A DNA stretch of 64,000 nucleotides from Halobacillus halophilus DSM 2266 (GTDB lineage: Bacteria; Bacillota; Bacilli; Bacillales; Halobacillaceae), in NCBI RefSeq assembly GCF_000284515.1, contig NC_017668.1, positions 2,170,001-2,234,000 on the forward strand, read 5' to 3'. A program made the position numbers and the translations under genes. The notes beneath the pieces are model-generated. The model was given only the letters and a program-made list of their open reading frames with translations, had not been told where the DNA came from and made no database searches. This document shows, in pieces, positions 34,220 through 43,686 of this stretch (positions are counted from its first letter, which is position 1; every line of letters begins with the position of its first letter).

Positions 34220-34799
34220 ATTGACCAGGCTTATCGGCAACCCCGTGTTCAATCATCCCAAAAAGCTGAGAAGCTAATTCATCTACTCCCAGTCTCTTTC
34301 GGTTAGGGAATAAAATAGAGTGAAAAATCAAGTCACCGATCAAACCTGAATCTGTATTTTCATTCCATATACCCGTTTCTTTTGCATCGGAGATCCAATT
34401 CATCATCAAATCATAGGTTTTCATTAAATCTACATCCAATTCATTTTTGTAATAGATCGCCGCATTTTTATCGCTTGACTGCAGATCCTGAATCATTTTG
34501 TCAATTTGATAGATTTGAGCGTGTTCTAAAATAATTTGCAGCAATTGGAACAATTTGTGATTAGGGGGATCATCGGAAGGAATTCGATCAACTTTATCAT
34601 TCATTTCCTTCATCATGTTTTTCATATAGGCCAGCAGAAGCTCATCTTTATTCTTGAAATATTCATAGAGTGTACTTCGTCCAACTTCAAGTAGATCAGC
34701 TATCTTTTTAAAATGAACACCATGTAAGCCCTCTGCTTGCAATACTTCGCCTGTTACATCTAATACATCCTGTTTCGTTAAAGCTTTCTTTCGTCCCAA
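34218..34799 (-). CDS. TetR family transcriptional regulator
   Basis: This 193-residue regulator has an N-terminal helix-turn-helix (residues about 8-55: LTKQDVLDVTGEVLQAEGLHGVHFKKIADLLEVGRSTLYEYFKNKDELL) of textbook TetR form and a helical ligand-binding domain. No target operon is adjacent on the divergent side, since msrAB is co-directional upstream. The ligand and targets are unknown. GAGGGGAGGGG precedes ATG 34799. Confidence 0.9.
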   Translation of the reverse strand: MGRKKALTKQDVLDVTGEVLQAEGLHGVHFKKIADLLEVGRSTLYEYFKNKDELLLAYMKNMMKEMNDKVDRIPSDDPPNHKLFQLLQIILEHAQIYQIDKMIQDLQSSDKNAAIYYKNELDVDLMKTYDLMMNWISDAKETGIWNENTDSGLIGDLIFHSILFPNRKRLGVDELASQLFGMIEHGVADKPGQ

Positions 34800-34904
34800 A
34801 AAGAACCCCTCCCCTCTTATTTTATTATAGCATTTTCCTGCAAAACCAGAGGGAAGGAGGATAAGATCCCAATACGTGTTTAAAGGAACAGTTATTCTGG
34901 CTCT

Positions 34905-35864
34905 TTATTCAAATAAATGAGTTAAATATCCATATCCCTTTTCTTCCATGTCATGTTTAGGAACAAATTCTAATGCAGCTGAGTTAATGCAGTAACGCAT
35001 CCCCCCCTGTGCTTTTGGCCCGTCCTCAAACACATGTCCAAGATGGGAGTCAGCGTATTCACTTCGCACCTCCGTTCGTCTCATTCCATGAGAAGTATCC
35101 ATTTTTTCTTTTACTTCCTGGGTTTCAATAGGTTTCGTGAAACTCGGCCATCCGCATCCTGCATCATATTTATCTTTGGAACTGAACAAAGGCTTCTTCG
35201 ATACAACATCTACATAAATACCTTCTTCTTCATGATCATGATAAGCATTTTGAAAAGGTCTTTCCGTTGCATCTTCCTGGGTAACTTTGTACTGGATATC
35301 ACTCAGACGCTTCTTCAGCTCTTCCTGATCCTTTTTATAGCCCCAGTGTTCTTTAATAAAACCTGCACGTCCGGAACCTTTTTTATATCGCTTATAATGA
35401 AAAGCGTTTTTCTTATGATAATTCTGGTGTTTATCTTCTGCTGGATAGAATGTCTCAGCAGGAAGAATTGGGGTGACAATCGGCTGTTTGAATTTACCTG
35501 ATTCTATAAGCTGCTGTTTGCTTGCTTCAGCGATTTGACGCTGCTCTTCATCGTGATAGTAAATCGCCGTCGTATAGGATTCTCCGCGGTCTGCAAATTG
35601 ACCGCCATCGTCCGTTGGATCAATTTGCTGCCAGAATAGTTCGACCAGTCGTTCGTATGGAAATACGGAGGGATCATACGTGATTTGCACCGCTTCCTTG
35701 TGACCCGTCTGTTCGGTGATCACATCCATATAGGTAGGGTTTTCCGTGTGACCTCCGGTATATCCGGAAACAATAGAGTCAATTCCTGGTCTTTCATCAA
35801 ATGGCTCAACCATGCACCAGAAACATCCACCTGCAAATGTAGCTATTTTCAATTCATTATTCAT
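34905..35864 (-). CDS. msrAB: Fused peptide methionine sulfoxide reductase MsrA-MsrB
   Basis: This 319-residue cytoplasmic bifunctional enzyme reduces both epimers of methionine sulfoxide. The MsrA half has [12 protein letters not shown] with the catalytic Cys, TGHKEAVQ and YHKKNAF. The MsrB half (from about residue 175) has [10 protein letters not shown] with a resolving Cys and [11 protein letters not shown] with the catalytic Cys. The frame opens at 35939, but GGAGG 8 nt before ATG 35864 gives the start. It complements the secreted MsrB at 7983-8567. No regulator site was identified. Confidence 0.95.
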   Translation of the reverse strand: MNNELKIATFAGGCFWCMVEPFDERPGIDSIVSGYTGGHTENPTYMDVITEQTGHKEAVQITYDPSVFPYERLVELFWQQIDPTDDGGQFADRGESYTTAIYYHDEEQRQIAEASKQQLIESGKFKQPIVTPILPAETFYPAEDKHQNYHKKNAFHYKRYKKGSGRAGFIKEHWGYKKDQEELKKRLSDIQYKVTQEDATERPFQNAYHDHEEEGIYVDVVSKKPLFSSKDKYDAGCGWPSFTKPIETQEVKEKMDTSHGMRRTEVRSEYADSHLGHVFEDGPKAQGGMRYCINSAALEFVPKHDMEEKGYGYLTHLFE

Positions 35865-35953
35865 TAATAAGACCTCCAATGCGTAGGTTGTTACATGTAA
35901 GCATGTCCTTATTCTTGCTAATAAAAGAAAAAAAATCAAGCCACACGCACAGC

Positions 35954-36487
35954 CTAGATGTAAAGCTTGGGCTGTGATGTGCCTTGACGCCTTCTTTTAG
36001 AAGAAGAAGCGGTGCTTTTGGATTGACTGGACGATTCAGACTTCGCGCTTGAAAGTGATTCAGACCCGAGACTTTCTTCTGCCTCTTCTCCGTCTTCTTC
36101 ATCCGGTTCATTCATAATTTTCATCATATTAATCATGGCAGGAATATTCTTTACCATCGGTCCATACTGCTGAACCATAGGCGCGGCACTTTGCATGGCT
36201 TTTAATGCTGTCTGCATATGCCCTAACCATCCTGCTCCGCCTGCTTTAGCTGCATTGCCAGCCGCTCCTAAAGCTTGTGTCCCTAAACCAGCTCCCCCGA
36301 AACCTGGTGCACCGAAACCTGGCGCACCGAATCCTGCTGCACCGAAACCAGGAAAGCCTCCGGCACTTCTAACTCCTTGATTTAATAAGGGGGCCATTGA
36401 TCTCATCATACCCTGTGGTGCCATGTAGGGCTGGGGTCCGGGAAACATACCCATAGGAGGGAAAGGCGGTTGACCTGTCGGAAACAT
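35954..36487 (-). CDS. yqfQ: YqfQ-like (VrrA-like) repeat protein
   Basis: This 177-residue low-complexity protein starts with a Pro/Met-rich region ([21 protein letters not shown]) and has short Gly-Phe-Gly-Ala-Pro repeats (about 43-65). A conserved core [33 protein letters not shown] identifies the YqfQ family, and the tail is acidic then Ser/Lys-rich. The DNA of the repeat (about 36290-36355) is a 15-bp tandem array, so length variation between strains is likely. YqfQ-type proteins are of unknown function and may be spore-associated. GGAGGGG precedes ATG 36487. Confidence 0.75.
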   Translation of the reverse strand: MFPTGQPPFPPMGMFPGPQPYMAPQGMMRSMAPLLNQGVRSAGGFPGFGAAGFGAPGFGAPGFGGAGLGTQALGAAGNAAKAGGAGWLGHMQTALKAMQSAAPMVQQYGPMVKNIPAMINMMKIMNEPDEEDGEEAEESLGSESLSSAKSESSSQSKSTASSSKRRRQGTSQPKLYI

Positions 36488-36550
36488 TCATAACCCCTCC
36501 GTAACTTAAGATACTGTAGCATATGCCCGCTTCCGTAACTTGGTATGGGC

Positions 36551-37237
36551 TTACGAATTTTCGGGGTTTGCAGGAAGTGCCCAGTTAATGGGCTCCTCGC
36601 CAATTTCCTCCAAGTACTGGTTCGCTTGCGAAAAAGGGCGGCTGCCAAAGAAACCTCGATGGGCAGCTAAAGGGCTCGGGTGAGGGGCTGTCAATACTTT
36701 ATGTTTAGAGCGATCGATGGATTTCCCTTTCTTTTGAGCGTGTTTCCCCCATAGAATGAAAACAATAGGTTTCTCCCGCTGATTTAACATACGGATCACT
36801 TCGTCCGTAAACCTTTCCCAACCCATCCCCTGATGAGAATGTGCCTGGTGGGCCCTTACCGTTAATACATTGTTAAGTAAGAGTACGCCTTCTTTAGCCC
36901 AGGAGACTAAATGGCCATGAGACGGTGGTTCAATTCCAAGATCTTCTCTTAATTCTTTATAAATATTTTTCAGGGAAGGAGGAATGGTTACTCCTGGCTT
37001 AACAGAGAAGCTGAACCCATGGGCCTGTTCAGGTCCATGGTAAGGATCCTGCCCTAAAATGACGACTTTTGTGTTTTCATAAGATGTATATTGCATAGCC
37101 GAGAAAATTTCATACATATCAGGATACACATTATAACTTCCATATTCTTTTTTTAATTTCTCCCGAAGATCCAAATAGTAGGGTTTGTGAAATTCTTCTT
37201 CCAGAAGATTTCCCCAATCATTATCCAGGACTTTCAT
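36551..37237 (-). CDS. ung: Uracil-DNA glycosylase
   Basis: This 228-residue family-1 enzyme removes uracil from DNA at the start of base-excision repair. The water-activating motif GQDPYHG is at 62-68, and the DNA-intercalating loop is [34 protein letters not shown] and FILWGKHAQ are also conserved. GAGGGG precedes ATG 37237. The yqfQ gene follows on the same strand 63 bp away. Confidence 0.97.
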   Translation of the reverse strand: MKVLDNDWGNLLEEEFHKPYYLDLREKLKKEYGSYNVYPDMYEIFSAMQYTSYENTKVVILGQDPYHGPEQAHGFSFSVKPGVTIPPSLKNIYKELREDLGIEPPSHGHLVSWAKEGVLLLNNVLTVRAHQAHSHQGMGWERFTDEVIRMLNQREKPIVFILWGKHAQKKGKSIDRSKHKVLTAPHPSPLAAHRGFFGSRPFSQANQYLEEIGEEPINWALPANPENS

Positions 37238-37367
37238 GGAAATAACCCCTCTTTCTATCAGAATATAATGGTGCGAAGGTGGAAAAGTGAAATTATTTCC
37301 TTTATCATCGATCTACTATTTCCCGGGTAAGCGCATAATGCGACATCTGCCCCTGCATATTTGATCA

Positions 37368-37616
37368 CTAATTGACGGAATGTAGTGAAACGAGACGGTA
37401 TTTACAATAAGTAAAATGATTTTTAAAGGTTAATTCCTCGATTATACCCGCCCCAAGCTGTTCTGATTTTAACGTGCGTTTAATTTCAAGCTTTTCATTT
37501 AAAGGAAATATTCGATACCCCTCAAACACGATCTCAAACAAATTATCCTCATCGTTTAATCTTTGTTCTTTTCCATTCGTAATCAAAATCCATTCCATAG
37601 ATAAAGGTGTGGCCAT
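37368..37616 (-). CDS. DUF2584-like small protein downstream of sbcC
   Basis: This 82-residue soluble protein has the pattern MEWILITNGKEQRLNDEDNLFEIVFEGYRIFPLNEKLEIKR ending YRLVSLHSVN. I associate it with the DUF2584 family of Bacillaceae, with moderate certainty. ATG 37616 has AAAGGGG 8 nt upstream. Two earlier in-frame ATGs (37637 and 37655) lie at the end of sbcC, so translation is coupled or overlapping. It is the last gene of the yozE-sbcD-sbcC unit. Its function is unknown. Confidence 0.65.
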   Translation of the reverse strand: MATPLSMEWILITNGKEQRLNDEDNLFEIVFEGYRIFPLNEKLEIKRTLKSEQLGAGIIEELTFKNHFTYCKYRLVSLHSVN

Positions 37617-37641
37617 CTCCTCTTCCCCTTTCTTCATTCTC

Positions 37642-40600
37642 TTATTGAAAGACAAATTCGACTGAGGAGCCAGCAGGTCCTGTTTGGATTTGCAATTTAG
37701 CCGGAATTTCTTCCTTCAACTGCGGAACATGAGAAATAATACCTAACATTCGATTGCCATCCTGAAGACTTCTTAAACAATCAATGGCCTGCTCCAGCGA
37801 TACCTCATCTAAAGTACCGAACCCTTCATCAATAAATAACGTGTCAAGCTGTACTCCTCCCGCGTGGGACTGGACAACATCAGCCATGCCAAGAGCCAGA
37901 CTAAGTGAAGCTTTAAACCCTTCCCCTCCGGATAAGGTCCGCACGGAACGTTTTTGGCCCGTATGATGATCAATCACTTCGAGATCCAAACCGCTTTGAG
38001 CTCCCCGTTTAGCTAGAGCATCGCTGCGCACGAGCTGATAACGATGATCTGTCATCTGATCAAGTCTTATATTAGCCTGAACGATGATTTCATCAAGAAA
38101 AGCAGCTAAAACATATCGTTCAAGTGACAAACGAAGATGATTATCCCCTCTGGATAGCTGAGCAAGTTCTGCAATGTCATAGTAGGCTTGAGCTAAATCC
38201 CCCTGTTCTGATAACAAAGTTTCCATGGTGGCATAAACCTGTTTATTTTGTGACAAAGCCATTTCCAGTTCATTCACGATCTGCTGCTGTTTAGTCAGCT
38301 TTTGTTTTTCTTCTTCCCATTTAGTATGAAGAGCCTCTAAATCCGGTTTTTGCTGATCAGCCAGCTTTTCATTCAAACTATGCAGACGTTCCTGAATAAT
38401 TGCTTTCTGCTGCTTATACTGATCAATCTTTTCCTGCTTTTCTTCAATAGATTCCTTAGATAGAAGAGAGTTTTGATAACTTTCGACATTGGAAAACTGA
38501 AATTGAACGAGCGTTTGATTAAACTTCTCTTTTCGAATTTCTTCTGCTTCTTGTGCCTGCTTCACATATTTAATTCCTTCTTCTTCAGCCACTTTAGCCT
38601 GCTGCAGCTGATCGCGCAGCTTAGAATAGCGTTTTTGAACGTTTTCCCACTTCTTCAGCTCTTCTTTATAGGAATCTTCTGCTTTCTCTGTGAGTTGTTT
38701 TAATTTTTGCGGATTGGTCGTTTCAAAAGAGTAGTTTTCCTGGAAGGACTCTTTTTGCGTCTGTAATCGAGTTTGTTCTTGATAGCTCGTATGCCACTCC
38801 TGCTGAGCCTTCTCAATTTTACTATTCAGCTCTTCCTCACGCTGTTCAATATTTTCAAGCTTTTTCACAGACTGTTCCATCTCTTCAGCTTGCCTGGCCA
38901 AATCTTCCGATAACTTCCTTTTCGTATTTAAGCTTTGCTCACTTTGCTTTAACGCGCTTTGAATAGAGGCTTCATCCATAGCACCTACCACTTTTTTATA
39001 CTCCTCAAAAAGTGTATCCGTCAGTTGCCGCTGCGTTTCTCCTTTAGACTTGACTTGGACCGCTTCGTCCTGCATCTGCTGAAAGGATTTTTGTTTTTCA
39101 TCTGCCTCTTGCTTTAACTGTTCAAGCCGGGTCTGACTGACAACTTGAGCAGGCTGAACAGCAGGCGCAGGATGATGGGAGTTTCCACAGACCGGGCAGG
39201 GGGCCCCATTTTCCAATTGAAAAGACAGCGTATAAGCATGGTGCTCACGAATTTCTTCAAGCGCTGCTTCATAATAGCTTTTAGCATTTTTCTGCTCTTT
39301 TTCCATCTGCCTGAAATCTTTCATAAACTGCTGATAGGATGCTCTCATCTCTTTTAATACATCCCACTCTTTTGCTAAACGTTTTAAATCCTTAACCTGC
39401 TTCGTCAAATGTACAACTTCATTCTTAACTTCATACATTTGACTGGTAACTTTACGCTCATCTTTACTTATTTCTTTTAGTTGATGCCGTTCTGACTTTA
39501 GGCGCTTTAGCTCTTGCTCTAAAGCAGTTACCTGCTCCTTGCTTCTGGTAAGTTTTTGAGTCATTTCAGTTAACTGGCTTTCGATCTTAAGGAAATGAGT
39601 TAATTTATTTCTTTCTTCCTCTTTTTGCTCCCATTCTTTCTTTAAATCCTGGCGTTTCTTTTCCTTTTCTTCAAGTTCTTTATGCTCCTTTTCTATATTA
39701 GAAAATTCAGCTTCAGTACGTATTCTATGCTGGGCCTTTGCTTCCTGGTCTATTTCTGCTTTCTTTCTCTCCTCTTCTCGATCTTTCCATTGTTGTTCAA
39801 ATCCTTTCACTTCATCTGCCTGCCTGGCCCATTTGAGCTCTTCTTGAAGAGCACTCATAGAGCTTTCCTGTGATTGCAGCAGCTTTTTCTCTTCTAAGAG
39901 TTTTTGCTGTTCAGTAAATTGTTCATGTAGATGTCTGGCTTCATGGAACTGGGTCTGTAACTTATCCGTAGATGAAGACAAAAGCTCTAATTGACGTTGT
40001 TCCTGTTTGATCAGACTATTCTGATTCTCCATTCGCTTGCCTAATAAGTCGATAATTTTTTGCGGTTCTTCCTGCTCCAAAGTAACTTCTGCTTCCGTGC
40101 CCCAATGGATTTTGCCAACTTCCTGTTCAATTTTCCATTGAAATTGCTCAATTTCTTTTTCTAGTGTTTTGGACTGGTCTTTTAAGTAATCGGTTAACTC
40201 AGAATAGAATTGTGTTTTAAATATTTTTTGCAGTATATCTTCCCGCTCTTTACTATTCTCTGAAATCAACTTTCTAAATTCACCTTGAGGGATCATGATC
40301 ATTTTTCGAAATTGATCATAGTCAAGCCCCATCACTTCTTCAATGTAATCATTCACTTCTTTTACTTTAGTAGCCATCAGCTTTTCATTATCCAAATGTG
40401 TAATATAGAGTTCTGCTCTAGCCGGTTCTTCTTTCCAGCCCTCCCCGCGCTCTTTTCTTCTCATCTGCTTAGGCATGCGGACAATACGATACAACTTTCC
40501 TCTTAATTCAAAAAGAAATTCAACATAGGTAGACTCTCCTTCTTGCGCAAAATGACTGCGCATGGAATCTTGATCACGATCACTCCCGCTTGCACGCCCA

Positions 40601-40758
40601 TATAAGGCGAAGCACATCGCATCAAATATCGTCGTTTTCCCAGCCCCTGTAGGGCCCGTAATTAAGAAAATGGCTTCTTCTCCAAGGGAAGAGAAATCTA
40701 TTCTCTGTTTATCACGGTAGGGACCAAAAGCCTGGATGGTTAATGTAATGGCTCTCAA
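37642..40758 (-). CDS. sbcC: SbcC, ATPase subunit of the SbcCD nuclease
   Basis: This 1038-residue SMC-like (Rad50-type) ATPase has Walker A GPTGAGKTTIFDAMCF near the N-terminus and long coiled coils broken by the zinc-hook CPVCG near residue 520. At the C-terminus are the signature TLSGGEGFKASLSLALG, the Walker B LDTLFIDEGFGTLD and the H-loop ISHVPQL. With SbcD it opens hairpins and blocked DNA ends. The start is TTG 40758, one base after the sbcD stop codon plus CCT, so the two are translationally coupled (GGGGGCAG upstream). Confidence 0.95.
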   Translation of the reverse strand: MRAITLTIQAFGPYRDKQRIDFSSLGEEAIFLITGPTGAGKTTIFDAMCFALYGRASGSDRDQDSMRSHFAQEGESTYVEFLFELRGKLYRIVRMPKQMRRKERGEGWKEEPARAELYITHLDNEKLMATKVKEVNDYIEEVMGLDYDQFRKMIMIPQGEFRKLISENSKEREDILQKIFKTQFYSELTDYLKDQSKTLEKEIEQFQWKIEQEVGKIHWGTEAEVTLEQEEPQKIIDLLGKRMENQNSLIKQEQRQLELLSSSTDKLQTQFHEARHLHEQFTEQQKLLEEKKLLQSQESSMSALQEELKWARQADEVKGFEQQWKDREEERKKAEIDQEAKAQHRIRTEAEFSNIEKEHKELEEKEKKRQDLKKEWEQKEEERNKLTHFLKIESQLTEMTQKLTRSKEQVTALEQELKRLKSERHQLKEISKDERKVTSQMYEVKNEVVHLTKQVKDLKRLAKEWDVLKEMRASYQQFMKDFRQMEKEQKNAKSYYEAALEEIREHHAYTLSFQLENGAPCPVCGNSHHPAPAVQPAQVVSQTRLEQLKQEADEKQKSFQQMQDEAVQVKSKGETQRQLTDTLFEEYKKVVGAMDEASIQSALKQSEQSLNTKRKLSEDLARQAEEMEQSVKKLENIEQREEELNSKIEKAQQEWHTSYQEQTRLQTQKESFQENYSFETTNPQKLKQLTEKAEDSYKEELKKWENVQKRYSKLRDQLQQAKVAEEEGIKYVKQAQEAEEIRKEKFNQTLVQFQFSNVESYQNSLLSKESIEEKQEKIDQYKQQKAIIQERLHSLNEKLADQQKPDLEALHTKWEEEKQKLTKQQQIVNELEMALSQNKQVYATMETLLSEQGDLAQAYYDIAELAQLSRGDNHLRLSLERYVLAAFLDEIIVQANIRLDQMTDHRYQLVRSDALAKRGAQSGLDLEVIDHHTGQKRSVRTLSGGEGFKASLSLALGMADVVQSHAGGVQLDTLFIDEGFGTLDEVSLEQAIDCLRSLQDGNRMLGIISHVPQLKEEIPAKLQIQTGPAGSSVEFVFQ

Positions 40759-40761
40759 AGG

Positions 40762-41916
40762 TTACTGCCCCCTTTCTTCTTCTTTTAACGCATCAATTGC
40801 CTGACTGATTAAGTTCTTTCTATGTTCAGAAATCGTGTCTCCTTTAATATCTTCATAAAATGAGCGGAATAATTCTTCATGAGAAAGTCGCTGACGCTCT
40901 TTAACCTTATTTAATTCATCGATCTGCGTATTCACGGATGATCTTCGTCTCTCGAGGTGTAGAATATTCGGATATACTTTTCTTAGTTTCCCCATGGGAT
41001 CAATAAGCTGACCGTCATCCAATAGTCTAATATGAAGATAATTATGAGGACTCGTCGCTGCTTCTCCAGAGAGTAAATCTTCAAAATACCCTTCAACTAT
41101 TTCAAAATCGCGAAGGGGATAAAGTGGTTTCTTTTCAAAAGTAAGATCGTTTTCCTCCTGCAAATCTATAATGGTCACTGATTTTTGGTGATGCACCTCT
41201 GAAAAGGAGTATTTAAGAATGGAGCCGCTATATCGAATATGATCATATGCCACTCTTTGAGGCTGATGAAGATGACCTAAAGCTACATAGGAAAAATCTT
41301 TAAAGAGATGTGCGTCTATGTAGGGACTCCCGCCAATCATGGATAACCGTTCCTCCGATTCACTCTCCATTCCGCCTGCTAAGAAAGCATGACCGATCCA
41401 CACGTGCCTTTCCGCCATGTTATACCTCTTCTGGATATCCTCTATTAATCTGGAGGCAGCCTCCTGGTGGCTCTTAATCTCTTCATCTTCAAATACGGCA
41501 GCTACTTCTGCAGGTTCTACATACGGAATAAGATGAAAGTGGACAGGTCCTTGAGAATCATAAAGAGTGATTGGCTCACGATCTCTTTTTAACTTTGTAT
41601 CCAGAAACAATCCTTGCCTCCGAAACAATTGAGAGCCAAACTCCAGTCGGTCGGGACTGTCATGATTGCCCGAGATCGCGAGCACAGGGATTTGAAAGTC
41701 ATTGATTAATTTGGTAAGCACTTGATTCAGTAAATCAACGGCCTGCTTAGGGGGAATCGAACGATCATAAAGATCACCTGCAATAATAATCACGTCCGGT
41801 TGTTCTTCCTCCACAATCTCTATAAATCTATCCAAAATAAACGCTTGATCGTCAGTCATATGAACGTAGTTTACAATTTTACCTAAATGCCAGTCCGCTG
41901 TGTGCAATATTTTCAT
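40762..41916 (-). CDS. sbcD: SbcD, nuclease subunit of SbcCD
   Basis: This 384-residue Mre11-type metallophosphoesterase has the metal motifs ILHTADWHLGK, IIAGDLYDRSIPP, ISGNHDSPDR and VALGHLHQPQ in order. It provides the nuclease activity of the SbcCD complex. ATG 41916 follows AAGGAG; an ATG at 41940 overlaps this site. It lies 36 nt downstream of yozE and directly before sbcC. Confidence 0.95.
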   Translation of the reverse strand: MKILHTADWHLGKIVNYVHMTDDQAFILDRFIEIVEEEQPDVIIIAGDLYDRSIPPKQAVDLLNQVLTKLINDFQIPVLAISGNHDSPDRLEFGSQLFRRQGLFLDTKLKRDREPITLYDSQGPVHFHLIPYVEPAEVAAVFEDEEIKSHQEAASRLIEDIQKRYNMAERHVWIGHAFLAGGMESESEERLSMIGGSPYIDAHLFKDFSYVALGHLHQPQRVAYDHIRYSGSILKYSFSEVHHQKSVTIIDLQEENDLTFEKKPLYPLRDFEIVEGYFEDLLSGEAATSPHNYLHIRLLDDGQLIDPMGKLRKVYPNILHLERRRSSVNTQIDELNKVKERQRLSHEELFRSFYEDIKGDTISEHRKNLISQAIDALKEEERGQ

Positions 41917-41952
41917 GTAAGCTGTACTCCTTCCTCGCAATCATTTCTCTTT

Positions 41953-42174
41953 TTAATTGTCTTCCTCAATCAAATAGGTGTCGTATAAGCGATCAAACAC
42001 CGATAGAGCACTAGGAAAAGGAATATTCCATTCTAAGTACCGGCTGATCTCATCGTACGTCTTGGCTTGCTTAGGAAAACTGTGATCCTGGAACATCCAA
42101 TCTGCAAGTTTTTTCTCGTCATTCTCTGTTCGGTTTCCTCGATAGCGCATCATATAGTGATAAAAGGACCTCAT
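41953..42174 (-). CDS. yozE: YozE family protein (UPF0346)
   Basis: This 73-residue protein starts RSFYHYMMRYRGNRTENDEKKLADWMFQDHSFPKQAKTYDEISRYLE, the YozE SAM-like fold family. It probably mediates protein contacts; the precise role is unknown. GAGGAAT precedes ATG 42174. It heads the unit yozE-sbcD-sbcC-DUF2584. Confidence 0.85.
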   Translation of the reverse strand: MRSFYHYMMRYRGNRTENDEKKLADWMFQDHSFPKQAKTYDEISRYLEWNIPFPSALSVFDRLYDTYLIEEDN

Positions 42175-42249
42175 TAATTATTCCTCCTGAATTTTTGTAC
42201 CTTAGTTTTATCATGGACACACCATAACTGCAAAATGATACCTATAAAA

Positions 42250-42282
42250 AAGAATCCTCGTTAAGTTTTTCAGAGGATTCTT
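42250..42282 (-). terminator. Terminator after tatC
   Basis: The stem AGAATCCTC/GAGGATTCT lies 7 bp past the tatC stop and is followed by a T-run, separating tatC from the yozE unit. Confidence 0.85.
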
Positions 42283-42288
42283 ACAGTG

Positions 42289-43047
42289 CTATTCTTCTTC
42301 TTTTTCCATATATTCCTGATGGTTTTTCAATTTATTTCGGTAAACGATACGCGATAATATAATACTGACTTCGTACAACACAATTAATGGCACAGCCACT
42401 ACCAGCTGAAGAATAAAGTCAGGCGGGGAAATAATGGTACCAATAATCACTAGAACAAAATATGCGTATTTCCTGATTTTCACTAACAATACCGGGTTCA
42501 CAATTCCAAGACTCGTCAGAAACATGGTCAGAATAGGAATCTCAAAGAGAACCGCAAAGGGAATCGTTACACGGAATAAAAAACGGAAATATCTTTCCAC
42601 CGTGAAGATTTCATTGAACATCCCATCGTTTAACGATAAAAGGAACGGTAATATAAACTGAACAAAAACCAGATACCCAAAAGCTAAACCACCTATGAAC
42701 AATAGGAATATAGCCGGAATATAAGACAGAGACACCCGTGTTTCCTTAGGGGTCAATGCCGGTTTAACGAACAACCAGATTTGTAAAGTTAATATAGGCA
42801 GCGTTCCTACAATCGCAATTAGACTGGCAATCGTAAAAACAATCCATATAATTTCTCCAGGGCTTGTCATATGAAGTTCAAAAGGAAGGTCATTCACAAA
42901 AAATCCCTGGATCGGCCTGACATAATACAATCCAGCCGCAAAGAACGCTATAAAAAATACAAGCGTCCAAATAATCCGCTTTCTTAATTCGGTTAAGTGA
43001 TCCGTTACATTCATTTCTATATCTTGACTAATTTTATTAGCTGCCAA
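42289..43047 (-). CDS. tatC: Sec-independent protein translocase TatC
   Basis: This protein of about 252 residues with six membrane helices is the core twin-arginine signal receptor. DHLTELRKRIIW at the N-terminus and FLTSLGIVNPVLLVKIRKYAYFVLVIIGTIISPPDF are hallmark sequences. GTG 43056 opens the frame, but GGAGG sits only a base before it and is 8 nt before TTG 43047, so TTG is preferred. Two tatA genes lie upstream. The segment between tatA and tatC contains a hairpin terminator, so TatC may be made at a lower level. Confidence 0.9.
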   Translation of the reverse strand: MAANKISQDIEMNVTDHLTELRKRIIWTLVFFIAFFAAGLYYVRPIQGFFVNDLPFELHMTSPGEIIWIVFTIASLIAIVGTLPILTLQIWLFVKPALTPKETRVSLSYIPAIFLLFIGGLAFGYLVFVQFILPFLLSLNDGMFNEIFTVERYFRFLFRVTIPFAVLFEIPILTMFLTSLGIVNPVLLVKIRKYAYFVLVIIGTIISPPDFILQLVVAVPLIVLYEVSIILSRIVYRNKLKNHQEYMEKEEE

Positions 43048-43087
43048 ATCATCCACCTCCAGGCCTTAAGACGCAGCCTGACAAAAA

Positions 43088-43123
43088 GAAGATGTAAGGA
43101 TCAGGCCCTTACACCTTCTTTAT
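43088..43123 (-). terminator. Intra-operon terminator between tatA and tatC
   Basis: A 12-bp stem GAAGATGTAAGG/CCTTACACCTTC (one G-U pair) followed by TTTTT on the minus strand lies directly after the tatA stop and about 40 bp before tatC. It likely attenuates transcription. Confidence 0.7.
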
Positions 43124-43127
43124 TCAT

Positions 43128-43322
43128 TTATTCGTCTTTATTTTTGTTTTCGGATTTATTACTGCTGTCTCCATCGGACATAATGTCCCCAGTCGCTTTT
43201 TTAAACTCTTTCAGAGAACTGCCAAAAGCTTTGCCGATTTCCGGCAGCTTTGAAGGTCCAAACACAACCAGTGCAATAATTAATATCAGGATGAGTCCTG
43301 GCACACCAATGCTCGATAACAT
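43128..43322 (-). CDS. tatA: TatA/E family translocase subunit (copy 2)
   Basis: This 64-residue protein has one N-terminal membrane helix ([16 protein letters not shown]), the conserved [14 protein letters not shown] hinge, an amphipathic helix and a charged tail. TatA oligomers form the pore for folded Tat substrates. GGAGG lies 8 nt before ATG 43322. It is a near-duplicate of the gene 50 bp upstream. Confidence 0.95.
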   Translation of the reverse strand: MLSSIGVPGLILILIIALVVFGPSKLPEIGKAFGSSLKEFKKATGDIMSDGDSSNKSENKNKDE

Positions 43323-43372
43323 GGTTCATCCCTCCAATTCTTATGTTCTTTCATATGGTAATAATTTAAGTA

Positions 43373-43558
43373 TCAGTCATTTTTTTGGTCGGACGGCTTA
43401 TCTTTTCCTTCATCTGTCAAGTCACGAGCGGAATTCTTAAACTCCTTTAGCGTTTCTCCCGCTGCTTTGCCAATCTCCGGAAGTTTCTTAGGTCCAAAAA
43501 TAACAAGGGCAATGGTTAAAATTAATATTAAGCCTGGGATTCCAATACTTGAAAGCAT
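43373..43558 (-). CDS. tatA: TatA/E family translocase subunit (copy 1)
   Basis: This 61-residue protein starts [21 protein letters not shown], then [21 protein letters not shown]. It matches the downstream copy over the helix and hinge, while the acidic tail differs. GTG 43567 is in frame, but ATG 43558 lines up exactly with the start of the sister gene. The two genes appear to be a tandem duplication that has diverged. Confidence 0.9.
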   Translation of the reverse strand: MLSSIGIPGLILILTIALVIFGPKKLPEIGKAAGETLKEFKNSARDLTDEGKDKPSDQKND

Positions 43559-43686
43559 ATCTTTCACCGCCTTTTAAGAGTAAACCTGAATGATCAATCG
43601 TTTTATAAAAAGAAAAACTACACATCCAATCGTCATTTAACGGTTCTTTTCCTATCATATCACGATCTTGTCCAAATGTCTTGGTT

